NCBI GenBank assembly: GCA_963824645.1
Contig: CAWGQC010000005.1
Span: forward strand, 248,001-312,000
DNA length: 64,000 nt
Direction of reading: 5' to 3'
Source of the DNA: Bog-756 sp963824645
GTDB taxonomy: Bacteria > Actinomycetota > Acidimicrobiia > Acidimicrobiales > RAAP-2
Shown here: piece after piece, positions 44,561-53,092 of the stretch
Position numbering within the stretch: the stretch's first letter is position 1
Layout: every line of letters starts with the position of its first letter
Made by a program: the position numbers and the translations under genes
Notes under the pieces: generated by a model
Database searches by the model: none
The model's input: the letters and a program-made list of their open reading frames with translations, nothing else
What the model was told of the DNA's origin: nothing

Positions 44561-45298
44561 GTGGAAACTGTTGACGCGTCAGATTCAGACGCCCAGTCGG
44601 TCGTTGCCGAGGCTGACGGAGAGGGTGGGATGACTCCTCATCGCGTTGTCGTGGTTGACGATCATGAGCTGTTGCGTGCTGGCACCCGTCGGATTCTCGA
44701 TGATTCGGTCGGATTCTCCGTAGTAGGTGAGGCGGGTGACAGTGACGCCGCTCTCCAGGTGATCGCCGAGGTGAATCCCGACGTTGTTCTCGTTGACATC
44801 AGACTGCCTACGGCCAACGGCATCGACCTGGCTCGGCAGATAGTTGCAGACCATCCCGACACGACAGTTCTGATCCTGAGCGCCTATGACGACGAAAACT
44901 ACGTACGCGCCGCAATGGCGGCAGGGGTATCGGGCTACCTGCTCAAGACAATGCCCAGTGACGAGCTCATTCAGTCGATTGTTGCGGCATGTGAAGGTAC
45001 TGGGCTTGCTGCACCTCGTCCCACAGGCTCAGGAGAAAAGGCGGGGAAACCGCTCCCCAGCCACTCTGCGCCCCGATTGACTGCGCGTGAGCAAGAGGTT
45101 GTCCGACTGGTAGCCCGAGGAATGACCAACAAGGCCATCGCTCAACAGCTTGGCATTAGCCCTCGCACGGTTGAAGGGCACCTCAATCATGTCTTCGAGA
45201 AACTCGAAACGTCCTCCCGAACCGAGCTTGTCCACTATGCGCTGGCAAACAGCCTTTTTGCCAGAGACCCTGCCGCCGACGGAGCGTCCGTCCGATGA
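44561..45298 (+). CDS. NarL/LuxR-family response regulator
   Basis: A 245-residue two-component response regulator. The receiver domain has the acidic pair in VVVDDHELL, phospho-acceptor Asp79 in VVLVDIRLP, and the conserved Lys in GYLLKTMP. A LuxR HTH (LTAREQEVVRLVARGMTNKAIAQQLGISPRTVEGHL) is at the C-terminus. The GTG at 44561 gives a 23-residue leader; the ATG at 44630 (MTPHRVVVVDDHE) is a reasonable alternative start. It overlaps the histidine kinase gene by 4 bp and lies 15 bp after the pilD-like gene, suggesting control of pilus genes. Confidence 0.93.
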   Translation: METVDASDSDAQSVVAEADGEGGMTPHRVVVVDDHELLRAGTRRILDDSVGFSVVGEAGDSDAALQVIAEVNPDVVLVDIRLPTANGIDLARQIVADHPDTTVLILSAYDDENYVRAAMAAGVSGYLLKTMPSDELIQSIVAACEGTGLAAPRPTGSGEKAGKPLPSHSAPRLTAREQEVVRLVARGMTNKAIAQQLGISPRTVEGHLNHVFEKLETSSRTELVHYALANSLFARDPAADGASVR

Positions 45299-46917
45299 CC
45301 GAGCCGGTAGCCCACGAGGGCGGAACTTTGACTCGCACACTCTCCGGCGTGGCCCACACGGTTCCAGCCACTACCAGCCTCGGAAGGGCCGGCGAACTCG
45401 TCCAGCAACCGGCGGCAGAACGGGCAACAAACCGTGCCCCAGTCATCGGGACGCCATGGGCTAACTCTCGCTTCTGGCTTCTGCAAGTCATCATCCTGGC
45501 TCTAGCTATGATTCGATTGGCAGCCACCGTAGCGTTCCATCTCGACACCGCTTCGGTGGCCCTTGAGTTCTCGACCTTGGCCATCTTTTTGGTCCCGGTG
45601 CTCTATGCAGCATTGAATTACGGACTGGCTGGAGCCCTGTTTACGGCAAGCTGGGTGACGTTGCTCGCCATCCCACGATTGGTGAGTGCCGTCGACGATC
45701 ACAGCGGTGTCGGAGCGTGGTCCGAGTTGGGTCAAATTGTCCTCCTGGTCGCTTTAGCTTTTCTGGTAGGACAGCGTGTTACCGCAGAACGCAATGCGCG
45801 CCGATCAGCTGAAGCGGCCGAACGGGCACACCACAGTGCCGAGGTGCTGTACCGAAACCTGTTCGATTCGAACCAGGCGCCCATATTGATCGTTGATGGG
45901 ACTGGCCATGTGATCGAGGCGAACGCCTCGGCGCAGCGCACATTCAATAAATCGGCAGGTCGAACCCGTCCAGATCAGTCGATCCCTCTCGATCCGCCCG
46001 TCCGGCTAGTGGACATGATCGGCGCCAGCGCAGCGGGCCAGGTTCTCTCGCAGCTAATCACCGAACAGCTCCAAGGGGCCTCAGACGACGAGCGAGTCAC
46101 GGTCGTTGAGCCGACGACGGTGAGCAGAGAGGTCGACGGAAAACTCATCGTATTCCGGCCGACAGCGACGGTTCTCAGCCAGCCGGACAGTGAAGCACAC
46201 GTGCAGGTGGTCTTCGAGGATGTGACAGCAGAGACCCGCCGCCGAGATCTGATGGAAGCCTACGCGGCTCGGGTTGTCCTCGGTCAGGAGGAGGAGCGGC
46301 GACACATCGCCCAGGAACTCCACGACGGACCGGTTCAGACGCTCATCCACCTGTGCCGCCAAATCGATGAGATCGTTGGAGGCAATGACGCAGGTCCGCA
46401 GGGATCGTCAGCCTTTGCCGACCTACGTTTGATCGTTGAGGAAACAGTAGGCGAGCTGCGATCCATCGCCAAAGGTTTGCGCCCTTCCGTACTCGACGAT
46501 CTCGGTCTGGTCGCCTCTATCAACCAGATCGTCTCCGAAGCCAGCGATCGTCACTGCTTTGAGGCTTCCTTCGGGGTGACCGGAGCTGAAAGGCGACTGC
46601 CTGCTGCCATCGAATTGGCGCTTTTCCGGATAGCGCAAGAAGCGCTGTCTAATATCGAGCGACATGCGTCAGCCGGTCGTGTTGCCGTTGGGCTGAACTT
46701 TGACGACGCCAGCGGCGTTCGACTGCTGGTGAGCGACGATGGCATCGGATTCGACGCTCAGGACAGTCACGAGGCAGCCGACAAGGGATCCCTGGGTCTC
46801 AGAGGCATGACCGAGCGAGCTCGACTCATCGGGTCCGACTTCACTCTCCACTCAGGGCCGGGGGCGGGAACCACGGTGGACGTGTGGGTTCCGGAAACGA
46901 TTATCAATCAAAACTGA
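45295..46917 (+). CDS. NarX/DegS-type sensor histidine kinase
   Basis: A 540-residue membrane sensor kinase. Four or so hydrophobic segments lie at about residues 60-165 (ILALAMIRLAATVAF, LAIFLVPVLYAALNYGL), followed by a PAS-like domain (NLFDSNQAPILIVDGTGHV), a HisKA_3 dimerisation helix with the phospho-accepting His in RRHIAQELHDGPVQ, and a HATPase_c domain with ALFRIAQEALSNIERHA, DDGIGFD and GLRGMTERA. It is cognate to the overlapping LuxR-type regulator. What it senses is not evident. Confidence 0.93.
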   Translation: MTEPVAHEGGTLTRTLSGVAHTVPATTSLGRAGELVQQPAAERATNRAPVIGTPWANSRFWLLQVIILALAMIRLAATVAFHLDTASVALEFSTLAIFLVPVLYAALNYGLAGALFTASWVTLLAIPRLVSAVDDHSGVGAWSELGQIVLLVALAFLVGQRVTAERNARRSAEAAERAHHSAEVLYRNLFDSNQAPILIVDGTGHVIEANASAQRTFNKSAGRTRPDQSIPLDPPVRLVDMIGASAAGQVLSQLITEQLQGASDDERVTVVEPTTVSREVDGKLIVFRPTATVLSQPDSEAHVQVVFEDVTAETRRRDLMEAYAARVVLGQEEERRHIAQELHDGPVQTLIHLCRQIDEIVGGNDAGPQGSSAFADLRLIVEETVGELRSIAKGLRPSVLDDLGLVASINQIVSEASDRHCFEASFGVTGAERRLPAAIELALFRIAQEALSNIERHASAGRVAVGLNFDDASGVRLLVSDDGIGFDAQDSHEAADKGSLGLRGMTERARLIGSDFTLHSGPGAGTTVDVWVPETIINQN

Positions 46918-47059
46918 CTCTAGATCTCTGAGATTCGCTCCAGATTGGCACTTTAGCAACGAATCCAGTAGACAACGGGCGAACAGATCGAGGGCAACTG
47001 TCACTCAACCGAAATGTAAAAACGGTTTGACTCTCATCAATTCATGGGATACTGACTCC

Positions 47060-47356
47060 GTGGATCAGATCGTCATTGAGTCGTGCCACAGCACATGGAT
47101 CATCGACCTCGACAATTCGCGGTTCAGGCGCCTGGTAAAGGATACTGATCACCGCACGACGCCGACCTCCACCGAGTGGCAGCCTTGCTATGGAGTGGAG
47201 ATCGATCCCCTCTCCGAATCGTTCGTCGTGTTGCTCAATCCTGAGGGGACTCGTCTGCTCCGGAGCTGGCGTCATGTCGAGCACTGCGCCCAGTGTGGCG
47301 GAGAGGCAACCTCGGAGCTTTCGCTGAGGGATCTGCGTTCGGCGGTTCGAAGCTAG
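47060..47356 (+). CDS. small hypothetical protein with CxxC
   Basis: A 98-residue protein from the GTG at 47060 (DQIVIESCHSTWIIDLDNSRFRR); an in-frame TTG at 47027 is possible. It contains ESFVVLLNPEGTRLLRSWRH and a CAQC pair that could bind metal. A TTGACT (47027-47032) with a weak GATACT downstream suggests a near-leaderless start. The family is not recognised. It follows the sensor kinase by about 140 bp in the pilus region. Coding-like amino-acid pattern and lack of a better frame support it as a gene. Confidence 0.6.
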   Translation: MDQIVIESCHSTWIIDLDNSRFRRLVKDTDHRTTPTSTEWQPCYGVEIDPLSESFVVLLNPEGTRLLRSWRHVEHCAQCGGEATSELSLRDLRSAVRS

Positions 47357-48007
47357 TCTTCGGCCTGGAAAAAGATCAGATGGGTGTCGGCGGGCTCGGC
47401 ACCGGCTGCTCATTCCATCTTCCTTTACATCTTTCCGTGACCATCTGTCGCGTTTATTTGCTGCGAGCACATGTCTCAGTCTGAGGTGCAGCGCCAGCCT
47501 ACTTTCGGAGGGTGGATCCTATGTCAGCGGAATAGCGACAGGACTTCATCGTCTGACGCTCCCACATTCGACAAGAGGGTGATCGGCGACGCTCGGTCGC
47601 TTGGGGGGCCGACTGACAGCCTCATACGGGACTCAACGAAATGAGCGCTGGTACAGGTGAGGATGAACGACCTCCGCCGCCGGAGCACTCGGACTCCTCT
47701 CATCGGCCCCCTGCGGCCGAAGCGAGCACCGACTTTGCCGCTGCTGCGGCCATGGCTCAAGACATCCTTTCGATGGAAACCCTCCCCGAGGACGCATCGA
47801 CGAATACTCAGTCGGAAGACCGGACACCTCTGACTGCAATGGATGATGCATCCAACGTGGACTCCCCTCCGTTAGATACGGTCAAGGCGCCTCCACCAAA
47901 CGAGCCTCTCGCGCCGGATTTCTTCACCGCATCCCACACAAAAAAACGGTTCCGACGAAATCGCTGAAGCGGATTGTCCCGATGTGGTCACGTTCCGCAG
48001 GTTGGGA
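47357..48007. other. 650-bp stretch with no confidently assigned gene
   Basis: Apart from the doubtful disordered ORF at 47641-47967 nothing was recognised: no RNA gene, no strong hairpin and no transposon end. Base composition is somewhat lower in G+C than the housekeeping regions. Confidence 0.4.
47641..47967 (+). CDS. doubtful ORF, Pro/Ala/Glu-rich disordered protein
   Basis: A 108-residue ORF with no recognisable domain: Pro/Ala/Ser/Thr/Asp-rich, ending in a basic KKRFRRNR. No convincing ribosome-binding site precedes its ATG. It may be a real intrinsically disordered protein of the pilus region or a chance frame. Confidence 0.3.
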   Translation: MSAGTGEDERPPPPEHSDSSHRPPAAEASTDFAAAAAMAQDILSMETLPEDASTNTQSEDRTPLTAMDDASNVDSPPLDTVKAPPPNEPLAPDFFTASHTKKRFRRNR

Positions 48008-48493
48008 TCAGTACAACGAGTCCCGTTTCCAGATGCCGGACGTCCCGCCCGACTTCTCCCACAGCATGAGCTCACCGATGTTCATGGTCCTGTCGGTCGT
48101 CTTGCACATGTCGTAGACAGTCAGGGCGGCAATGGCACAGGCTGTCATCGCTTCCATCTCGACACCCGTGCGATCCACCGCCTCCACTTTGGCCTCCACC
48201 TCGACGTAGTCATCACCGATGGTGAAATCCACGTGGACGGCCCCCACGAGGAGCGGATGGCACATCGGAACCAAATCTGCCGTCCGCTTGGCGGCCTGGA
48301 TTCCGGCAACCCGTGCTGCAGCCAGAACATCGCCCTTGGTGATTGCGTTGTTGGCCACTTTCGCCGTGGTTTCAGGCATCATGGCCACCTTGCAGCGGGC
48401 CAAGGCGCGCCGGTGGGTTGCTTCTTTGGGCGACACGTCCACCATTCGGGTACCGCTGAAGGGATCCAGGTGGCTCAAACTTCGGTCCGTCAT
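48008..48493 (-). CDS. moaC: cyclic pyranopterin monophosphate synthase
   Basis: MoaC of molybdenum-cofactor synthesis, 161 residues from the ATG at 48493. The signatures are MVDVSPKEATHRRA at the start, KGDVLAAARVAGIQAAKRT, the active-site region LVPMCHPLLV, and GVEMEAMTACAIAALTVYDMCK near the end. The open frame upstream of 48493 is not MoaC-like and overlaps the divergent FmdB gene. No other moa genes are nearby. Confidence 0.95.
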   Translation of the reverse strand: MTDRSLSHLDPFSGTRMVDVSPKEATHRRALARCKVAMMPETTAKVANNAITKGDVLAAARVAGIQAAKRTADLVPMCHPLLVGAVHVDFTIGDDYVEVEAKVEAVDRTGVEMEAMTACAIAALTVYDMCKTTDRTMNIGELMLWEKSGGTSGIWKRDSLY

Positions 48494-48615
48494 CGGGCTA
48501 TCCCGTGCATCACGCAGCACAGTGTACGGGATGGCGCTCGTGAAGGCCGAGATTGGCACTCGCGTGAGTAGACTGCCAGTGTGACACCGCAAATGGACCG
48601 AGAGGAACGACCCAC

Positions 48616-49017
48616 TTGCCCACGTATGAGTACCACTGCGACCAATGCGACAAAAATTTTGATTTCGTGCAGTCGTTTCACGACGAGCCGCTATCAGCCT
48701 GCCCAACGTGCGGAGCTCCTGTTAAGAAGATCTTCGGAAATGTAGGGATCGTCTTCAAGGGAAGCGGCTTCTATAAGACGGATAGCCGTAGCGGAAAGAG
48801 CAAGACATCAGAGGCGGGTGACTCTGGGACGGACGGTGCAGGCTCGAAGAGCTCGGAATCGTCCGACAATGGACAGTCCTCGGGTTCGGAAAAGAAATCG
48901 GCCAAATCAGAGCCGACCTCGTCGAGCGGCCCCGAAGCGTCCTCGGGATCGGGCTCGGAAAAGAAAACGGCCACACCGGCCCCCTCTCCAGCACCGGCGA
49001 AACCATCAGCCGACTGA
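48616..49017 (+). CDS. FmdB-type zinc-ribbon protein
   Basis: A 133-residue protein starting at a TTG with AGAGGA upstream. The N-terminal ~45 residues are the FmdB/CxxC_CxxC_SSSS zinc ribbon (PTYEYHCDQCDKNFDF with CPTC downstream, then FKGSGFYKTD). The rest is Ser/Lys/Glu/Pro low complexity, presumably disordered. FmdB proteins are putative regulatory or accessory zinc-binding proteins with no settled function. Divergent from moaC. Confidence 0.85.
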   Translation: MPTYEYHCDQCDKNFDFVQSFHDEPLSACPTCGAPVKKIFGNVGIVFKGSGFYKTDSRSGKSKTSEAGDSGTDGAGSKSSESSDNGQSSGSEKKSAKSEPTSSSGPEASSGSGSEKKTATPAPSPAPAKPSAD

Positions 49018-49172
49018 CAACTTTCTCCTTTCATCGGCCGTGAGCTGAACCAATCTGACGAAGTTCCTGAATAAGGGCTCCACAAGCAGGAGCTCCACGA
49101 CGGGTTCGGAGAGAGAGGCGAATCTCCAACAAAGCCTCGCCAAATTGCGCACCCTACCCTTACAATGGTGTC

Positions 49173-50285
49173 GTGGACCGGAGCGATCTCGATCGAATAC
49201 TGATAACCCTGGCCGAGCTCGATGGCTCGGACCTTCACATCAAAGCGGGCGCGCCGCCTCGCTTACGTGTGGCCGGTTCCCTTAGAACTTTGGACGATGA
49301 ACCCTCGTTCACGGAGCAAGAAACGCGCGATCTCGCTGAGTCGATCATGACACCGCCCGTCCTTGATACTTTCAACAAACACCACGAAGTTGATTTTGCC
49401 TACAGTCTTCCTGGTACGGGGCGCTTTCGGGTTAATGCCTACTATCAACGGTCGTCGGTGGCTTTGGCCATGCGCCGAGTCCGCTCCTCGGCGGCCACCG
49501 CCTCTGAGCTGGGACTTCCCGAGGTTATCGACACGCTGGCCGAAGAACAGCGCGGCCTTGTGTTGGTGACAGGGCCGACGGGATCGGGGAAGACGACCAC
49601 GTTGGCAGCCATGGTCAATCACATCAACCACACTCGATCGTGTCATGTCGTGACGATCGAGGATCCCGTGGAATTCCTCCACCATGATGACCTGGCGGCC
49701 ATCGACCAACGCGAGGTCGGTTTTGACACTGACTCGTTCGCCGCTGCCATGCGCGTCGTGTTGAGACAGGATCCTGACGTCATCCTCGTCGGCGAGATGA
49801 GAGACATGGAAACCGTTTCGGCAGCGCTCACCGCCGCAGAAACGGGGCACCTCGTGCTCTCGACCCTCCACACGATCAATGCCACGGAGTCAATCAACCG
49901 AATCGTGGACTTCTTCCCCACCCATCAACAGGCCCAGATTCGGCTGACGGTCGCCGGGTCCTTGAAGGGAATTGTCTGCCAACGGCTCATACCGACAGCG
50001 GACGGCAAGTCGCGCGTACCCGTTCTCGAGGTGCTCGTGTCCAACGGCAGGGTCCAGCAGGCCATCGTCGATCCGCTTCTCACCAGCGACATCCAGGCCA
50101 TCGTGGCCGACGGGGAGTACTACGGCATGAAAACTTTCGATCAGTCGCTAGTGCAGTTGATTGTTGACGGAACCGTCGCCCTCGATGAGGCAATGACCAC
50201 GGCCACTAATCCTCATGACCTGAAGGTGATGCTCGAGCGTCAAGGCATTCTCAAGACCGGACATATGGCCGCCAATCTGGCTTGA
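49173..50285 (+). CDS. pilT: type IV pilus retraction ATPase PilT
   Basis: A canonical-length PilT, 370 residues from a GTG. The N-terminal PAS-like domain starts GSDLHIKAGAPPRLRVAG. The core has Walker A GPTGSGKTTT (about 133-142), EDPVEFLHHD, Walker B DPDVILVGEMRD, and the His box GHLVLSTLHTINATESINR. The C-terminal GMKTFDQSLVQLI region is typical of PilT. It is the second PilT-like protein in the window, and this one lacks an MshEN domain. Upstream of pilMN by 327 bp. Confidence 0.93.
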   Translation: MDRSDLDRILITLAELDGSDLHIKAGAPPRLRVAGSLRTLDDEPSFTEQETRDLAESIMTPPVLDTFNKHHEVDFAYSLPGTGRFRVNAYYQRSSVALAMRRVRSSAATASELGLPEVIDTLAEEQRGLVLVTGPTGSGKTTTLAAMVNHINHTRSCHVVTIEDPVEFLHHDDLAAIDQREVGFDTDSFAAAMRVVLRQDPDVILVGEMRDMETVSAALTAAETGHLVLSTLHTINATESINRIVDFFPTHQQAQIRLTVAGSLKGIVCQRLIPTADGKSRVPVLEVLVSNGRVQQAIVDPLLTSDIQAIVADGEYYGMKTFDQSLVQLIVDGTVALDEAMTTATNPHDLKVMLERQGILKTGHMAANLA

Positions 50286-50611
50286 CCCTTTGCGAAACCG
50301 GGTATCGACGACCGCCCGCATCTCCGGCTTCCCCCGGTGCCATTCCGTGCACGATGTCCTGACCCTTCGCCCTGCCTCCACGCTGGAGTTTTGACCGTTC
50401 TCCAGGTGCCCGAGCTCTCTTGGGTCCCGAGACCGACAGGATCGCGCCGGCCGGTCTGAACGCGGGATTGTGGGAAGGAAGGAGCCTCTACAGAGGACCT
50501 CAAGGTGGTGGCGCTTCCGTCCGATAGATCTTCGTAGCGTCTGGTGCACTGTGATCCATGCAGTGCTCCGTCCATAGCCATTCCTAGCAGGTACGTCAGA
50601 GGAGCATTTTC
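50286..50611 (+). other. 326-bp gap between pilT and pilMN
   Basis: No gene was recognised. The end carries AGAGGAGC before the pilMN ATG. Short G/C-rich inverted segments occur but none forms a convincing terminator, and no promoter was assigned. Confidence 0.4.
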
Positions 50612-52321
50612 ATGGCACAGCTGACCGTTGGTCTCGACATCGGTACAAGCGCGGTGCGCGCCGCCGAAATCGATGTCGGCCATGCGCGCCCAGTCCTGCA
50701 CACGTACGGTCAAGTTGGACTCCCGCCCGGTTCGCTGGTCGACGGTGAGATCCGTGACGTCTCGGCCGTCACCGAGGCGATCGTCAAGTTGTGGAAAAAC
50801 GGTCAGTTCTCGAGCAACTCGGTCATAGTCGGGATCGCCGGCCTACGGGCTATCACCCGTGAGATAGATCTTCCCTATGTTCCCGACGACGAAATAGACA
50901 GCGCTGTCCGCTTTCAGTCCGAAGAGGTCATTCCCTTCCCTCCGGATCAGACCATTCTCTCTTCTCAGGTGCTTGCTGATTACACCTCTTCCGAGGGTGA
51001 CAAGATGCGCAGGGTCCTTGTCGCTGCCGCCCACCTCGATCTGGTCAATGCGGTCATTGATGCCGTCGAGAAAGCAGGGCTCACTGTCGAGGGTGTCGAT
51101 TTGATCTCCTCGGCGCTGGTTCGCGCCATCGGTGGTCAAGAGGCGTCGGAACAACCTGAAGCCATCGTGTCAGTTGGCGCCGGACTCACAGTTGTAGTTG
51201 TGCACCAACAAGGGCGTCCCCAGTTTGTGCGCACCATCGGCTCGGGAGGAAATGCAACGACCGCCGCCGTGTCGGCCGCGCTCGACCTCCCGATCTCCGA
51301 TGCTGAAGGCGTAAAACGGCGGATCGGTGAACCCACCGCTCAGATTCAGGCGGCAGAGCGCGCCGCACAGGCGAGTATGACCGAGTTGGTCGGAGAGATC
51401 CGCAACTCGATTCAGTACTTCGCCTCGCTCCCCGGCCGGCTGCCCGTCTCGCGGGTGCTTGTCACCGGTGGTGGATCCGAATTGTTCGGTCTGCTACCGA
51501 TGCTGGAGAGTCAGGTCCGCCTGCCCGTCGTGACTGTGTCACCTCTCACTCGCCTCGACACCTCGCGGTTGGATCTCAACGAAGAGCAGGCCGCCGAGGT
51601 AGGACCGGTGCTGGCGACACCCATCGGACTGGCCCTCCCCGAACCGGACAAGGCAGTCAAGAAGTTCAACCTGATTCCGCCAGAGGTTGCCAAGCGGATG
51701 AGGATGAAGACGGTACAGGAACGAACCCTCCTGGCCAGCGTGGCTGTCCTCGTTCTCCTGGCCATCTTTGGGGCTTGGAAGTTCTACCAGGTGCACAACG
51801 CGCAGAACACCGTAGACGCGCTACAGCAGAATATCGCCACCCTGAACGAGCAGGTCCCCAAATACGATCTGGTCGTCGCAGCCAACGCCGCGTACACGGC
51901 AGGAGAACAACGACGTGCGTCCGTTCTCAGCTCCGCCGTCGACTGGCCTTTGGCTCTCAGCAACCTAATCTCCATCACTCCGGCCAATGCCAAGGTCCTC
52001 ACATTTACCGGAGCAGCGACGTCCACATCGAAGACAGCCGTCGGCGCTGAAGCGTCCACCGCCTCGCAACCCGTGGGAGCCGCGGTCGGATCCAGTGGGC
52101 CCACCTCGGCAGCCATCGGAACCATACAGCTTGACGTCAACGGTCCCGGGCCGAGTCTCTCGATCTCGGAAGCGTGGATCGATGCAGTAGCCGGTTCGCA
52201 GCTCTTTGCCAACCCTCTGCAAGGAGCCACGGTCGTCAATACCGACACCACCATCACATTCCCGTTCTCGATCTCTGTCACGCCAAATGCCAGTCTCGAC
52301 AAGAATGCGAGCCTCAAATGA
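50612..52321 (+). CDS. PilM-PilN fusion protein
   Basis: A 569-residue protein joining two pilus-assembly proteins. Residues 1-~345 form the actin-like PilM: VGLDIGTSAVRAAEID, the FQSEEVIPFP segment, and GGGSELFGLLPMLE. Residues ~350-569 match PilN: KKFNLIPPEVAKR at the junction (the normal PilN N-terminus that binds PilM), a membrane helix at about 372-392, a coiled coil and a periplasmic Ser/Thr-rich domain. PilM and PilN are usually separate genes. The stop overlaps the pilO-like start by 4 bp (ATGA). Confidence 0.9.
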   Translation: MAQLTVGLDIGTSAVRAAEIDVGHARPVLHTYGQVGLPPGSLVDGEIRDVSAVTEAIVKLWKNGQFSSNSVIVGIAGLRAITREIDLPYVPDDEIDSAVRFQSEEVIPFPPDQTILSSQVLADYTSSEGDKMRRVLVAAAHLDLVNAVIDAVEKAGLTVEGVDLISSALVRAIGGQEASEQPEAIVSVGAGLTVVVVHQQGRPQFVRTIGSGGNATTAAVSAALDLPISDAEGVKRRIGEPTAQIQAAERAAQASMTELVGEIRNSIQYFASLPGRLPVSRVLVTGGGSELFGLLPMLESQVRLPVVTVSPLTRLDTSRLDLNEEQAAEVGPVLATPIGLALPEPDKAVKKFNLIPPEVAKRMRMKTVQERTLLASVAVLVLLAIFGAWKFYQVHNAQNTVDALQQNIATLNEQVPKYDLVVAANAAYTAGEQRRASVLSSAVDWPLALSNLISITPANAKVLTFTGAATSTSKTAVGAEASTASQPVGAAVGSSGPTSAAIGTIQLDVNGPGPSLSISEAWIDAVAGSQLFANPLQGATVVNTDTTITFPFSISVTPNASLDKNASLK

Positions 52322-53070
52322 ACACCGTCCGTGAGTACCGCGCTCCTTTGATGATCGGCGCCGGCGCCTTGGTCGTCGCTCTCATCCTGTGGGCAGTTCT
52401 CATCTCGCCACAGACCTCAAAACTGTCGAGCCTTCACGGCCAGGAGACCCAACTCCAAGGACAGGAGACAGCACTGCAGGTCAAGTTGGCCTCACTCAAA
52501 TCCGAGAAGCAGAGCCTCACCAAGAGTTGTGCCGATCTGGAAAAGATCGCTACCCAGATTCCCAGTGTCGAAAGTCCGACTGACATTGACGCCGAAGAGT
52601 CGTCGTTCGAGAGCCAGTTCAACGGGCTCGCCGCTTCGTCCGGGGTTTCGCTCAGCCAGTTCAGTGGATTTGCTCCGGCATCCAGCACCGCGGCGCCTAC
52701 GACCGGGTCATCCGCTACACAAAAATCTCCCGCAGGTGTAGTGGCCGTCCCGACGACGCTGACCGTCACCGGTAACTATGACCAGATGACTTCGTTCGTC
52801 AAGGGACTCGACAGCTTCCCCCGGCTGTTCATCATTCAGACATTCGATCTCACCTATGGAACCGTGTCGGCTTCAGGATCAGGATCGTCCGCTGGTTCCA
52901 CGCCTGGAGGTTCGTCGACCCCCTCGCCTTCAACTCCTCTGTGGGTGGGAGGGTCGTCCAGCGCACCGTCGGCCGGACCTTACAGCCTCTCGATCGAAGG
53001 CTCGATCTACTACACCACGACACCGAACGCTCTGGCCGCCTGTACGAAAGCCACCACGGCGATCAAATAG
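52318..53070 (+). CDS. PilO-like inner-membrane assembly protein
   Basis: A 250-residue protein starting with MNTVREYRAP, one membrane helix (about 12-30), a coiled coil with Gln/Glu/Lys repeats (LQGQETALQVKLASLKSEKQ), and a periplasmic ferredoxin-like domain with GNYDQMTSFVKGLDSFPRLF, the PilO signature. A Ser/Gly/Pro-rich insert of about 30 residues precedes the last strands. It couples translationally to pilMN. PilP and the secretin PilQ, which normally follow, are absent. Confidence 0.85.
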   Translation: MNTVREYRAPLMIGAGALVVALILWAVLISPQTSKLSSLHGQETQLQGQETALQVKLASLKSEKQSLTKSCADLEKIATQIPSVESPTDIDAEESSFESQFNGLAASSGVSLSQFSGFAPASSTAAPTTGSSATQKSPAGVVAVPTTLTVTGNYDQMTSFVKGLDSFPRLFIIQTFDLTYGTVSASGSGSSAGSTPGGSSTPSPSTPLWVGGSSSAPSAGPYSLSIEGSIYYTTTPNALAACTKATTAIK

Positions 53071-53092
53071 ACAAGGCGACGGAAGGACGGCT

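Noticed and set aside
50240..50713. Minus-strand open frame across the pilT-pilMN gap
   Set aside because: No motif, no ribosome-binding site, and it overlaps the pilM start on the opposite strand.
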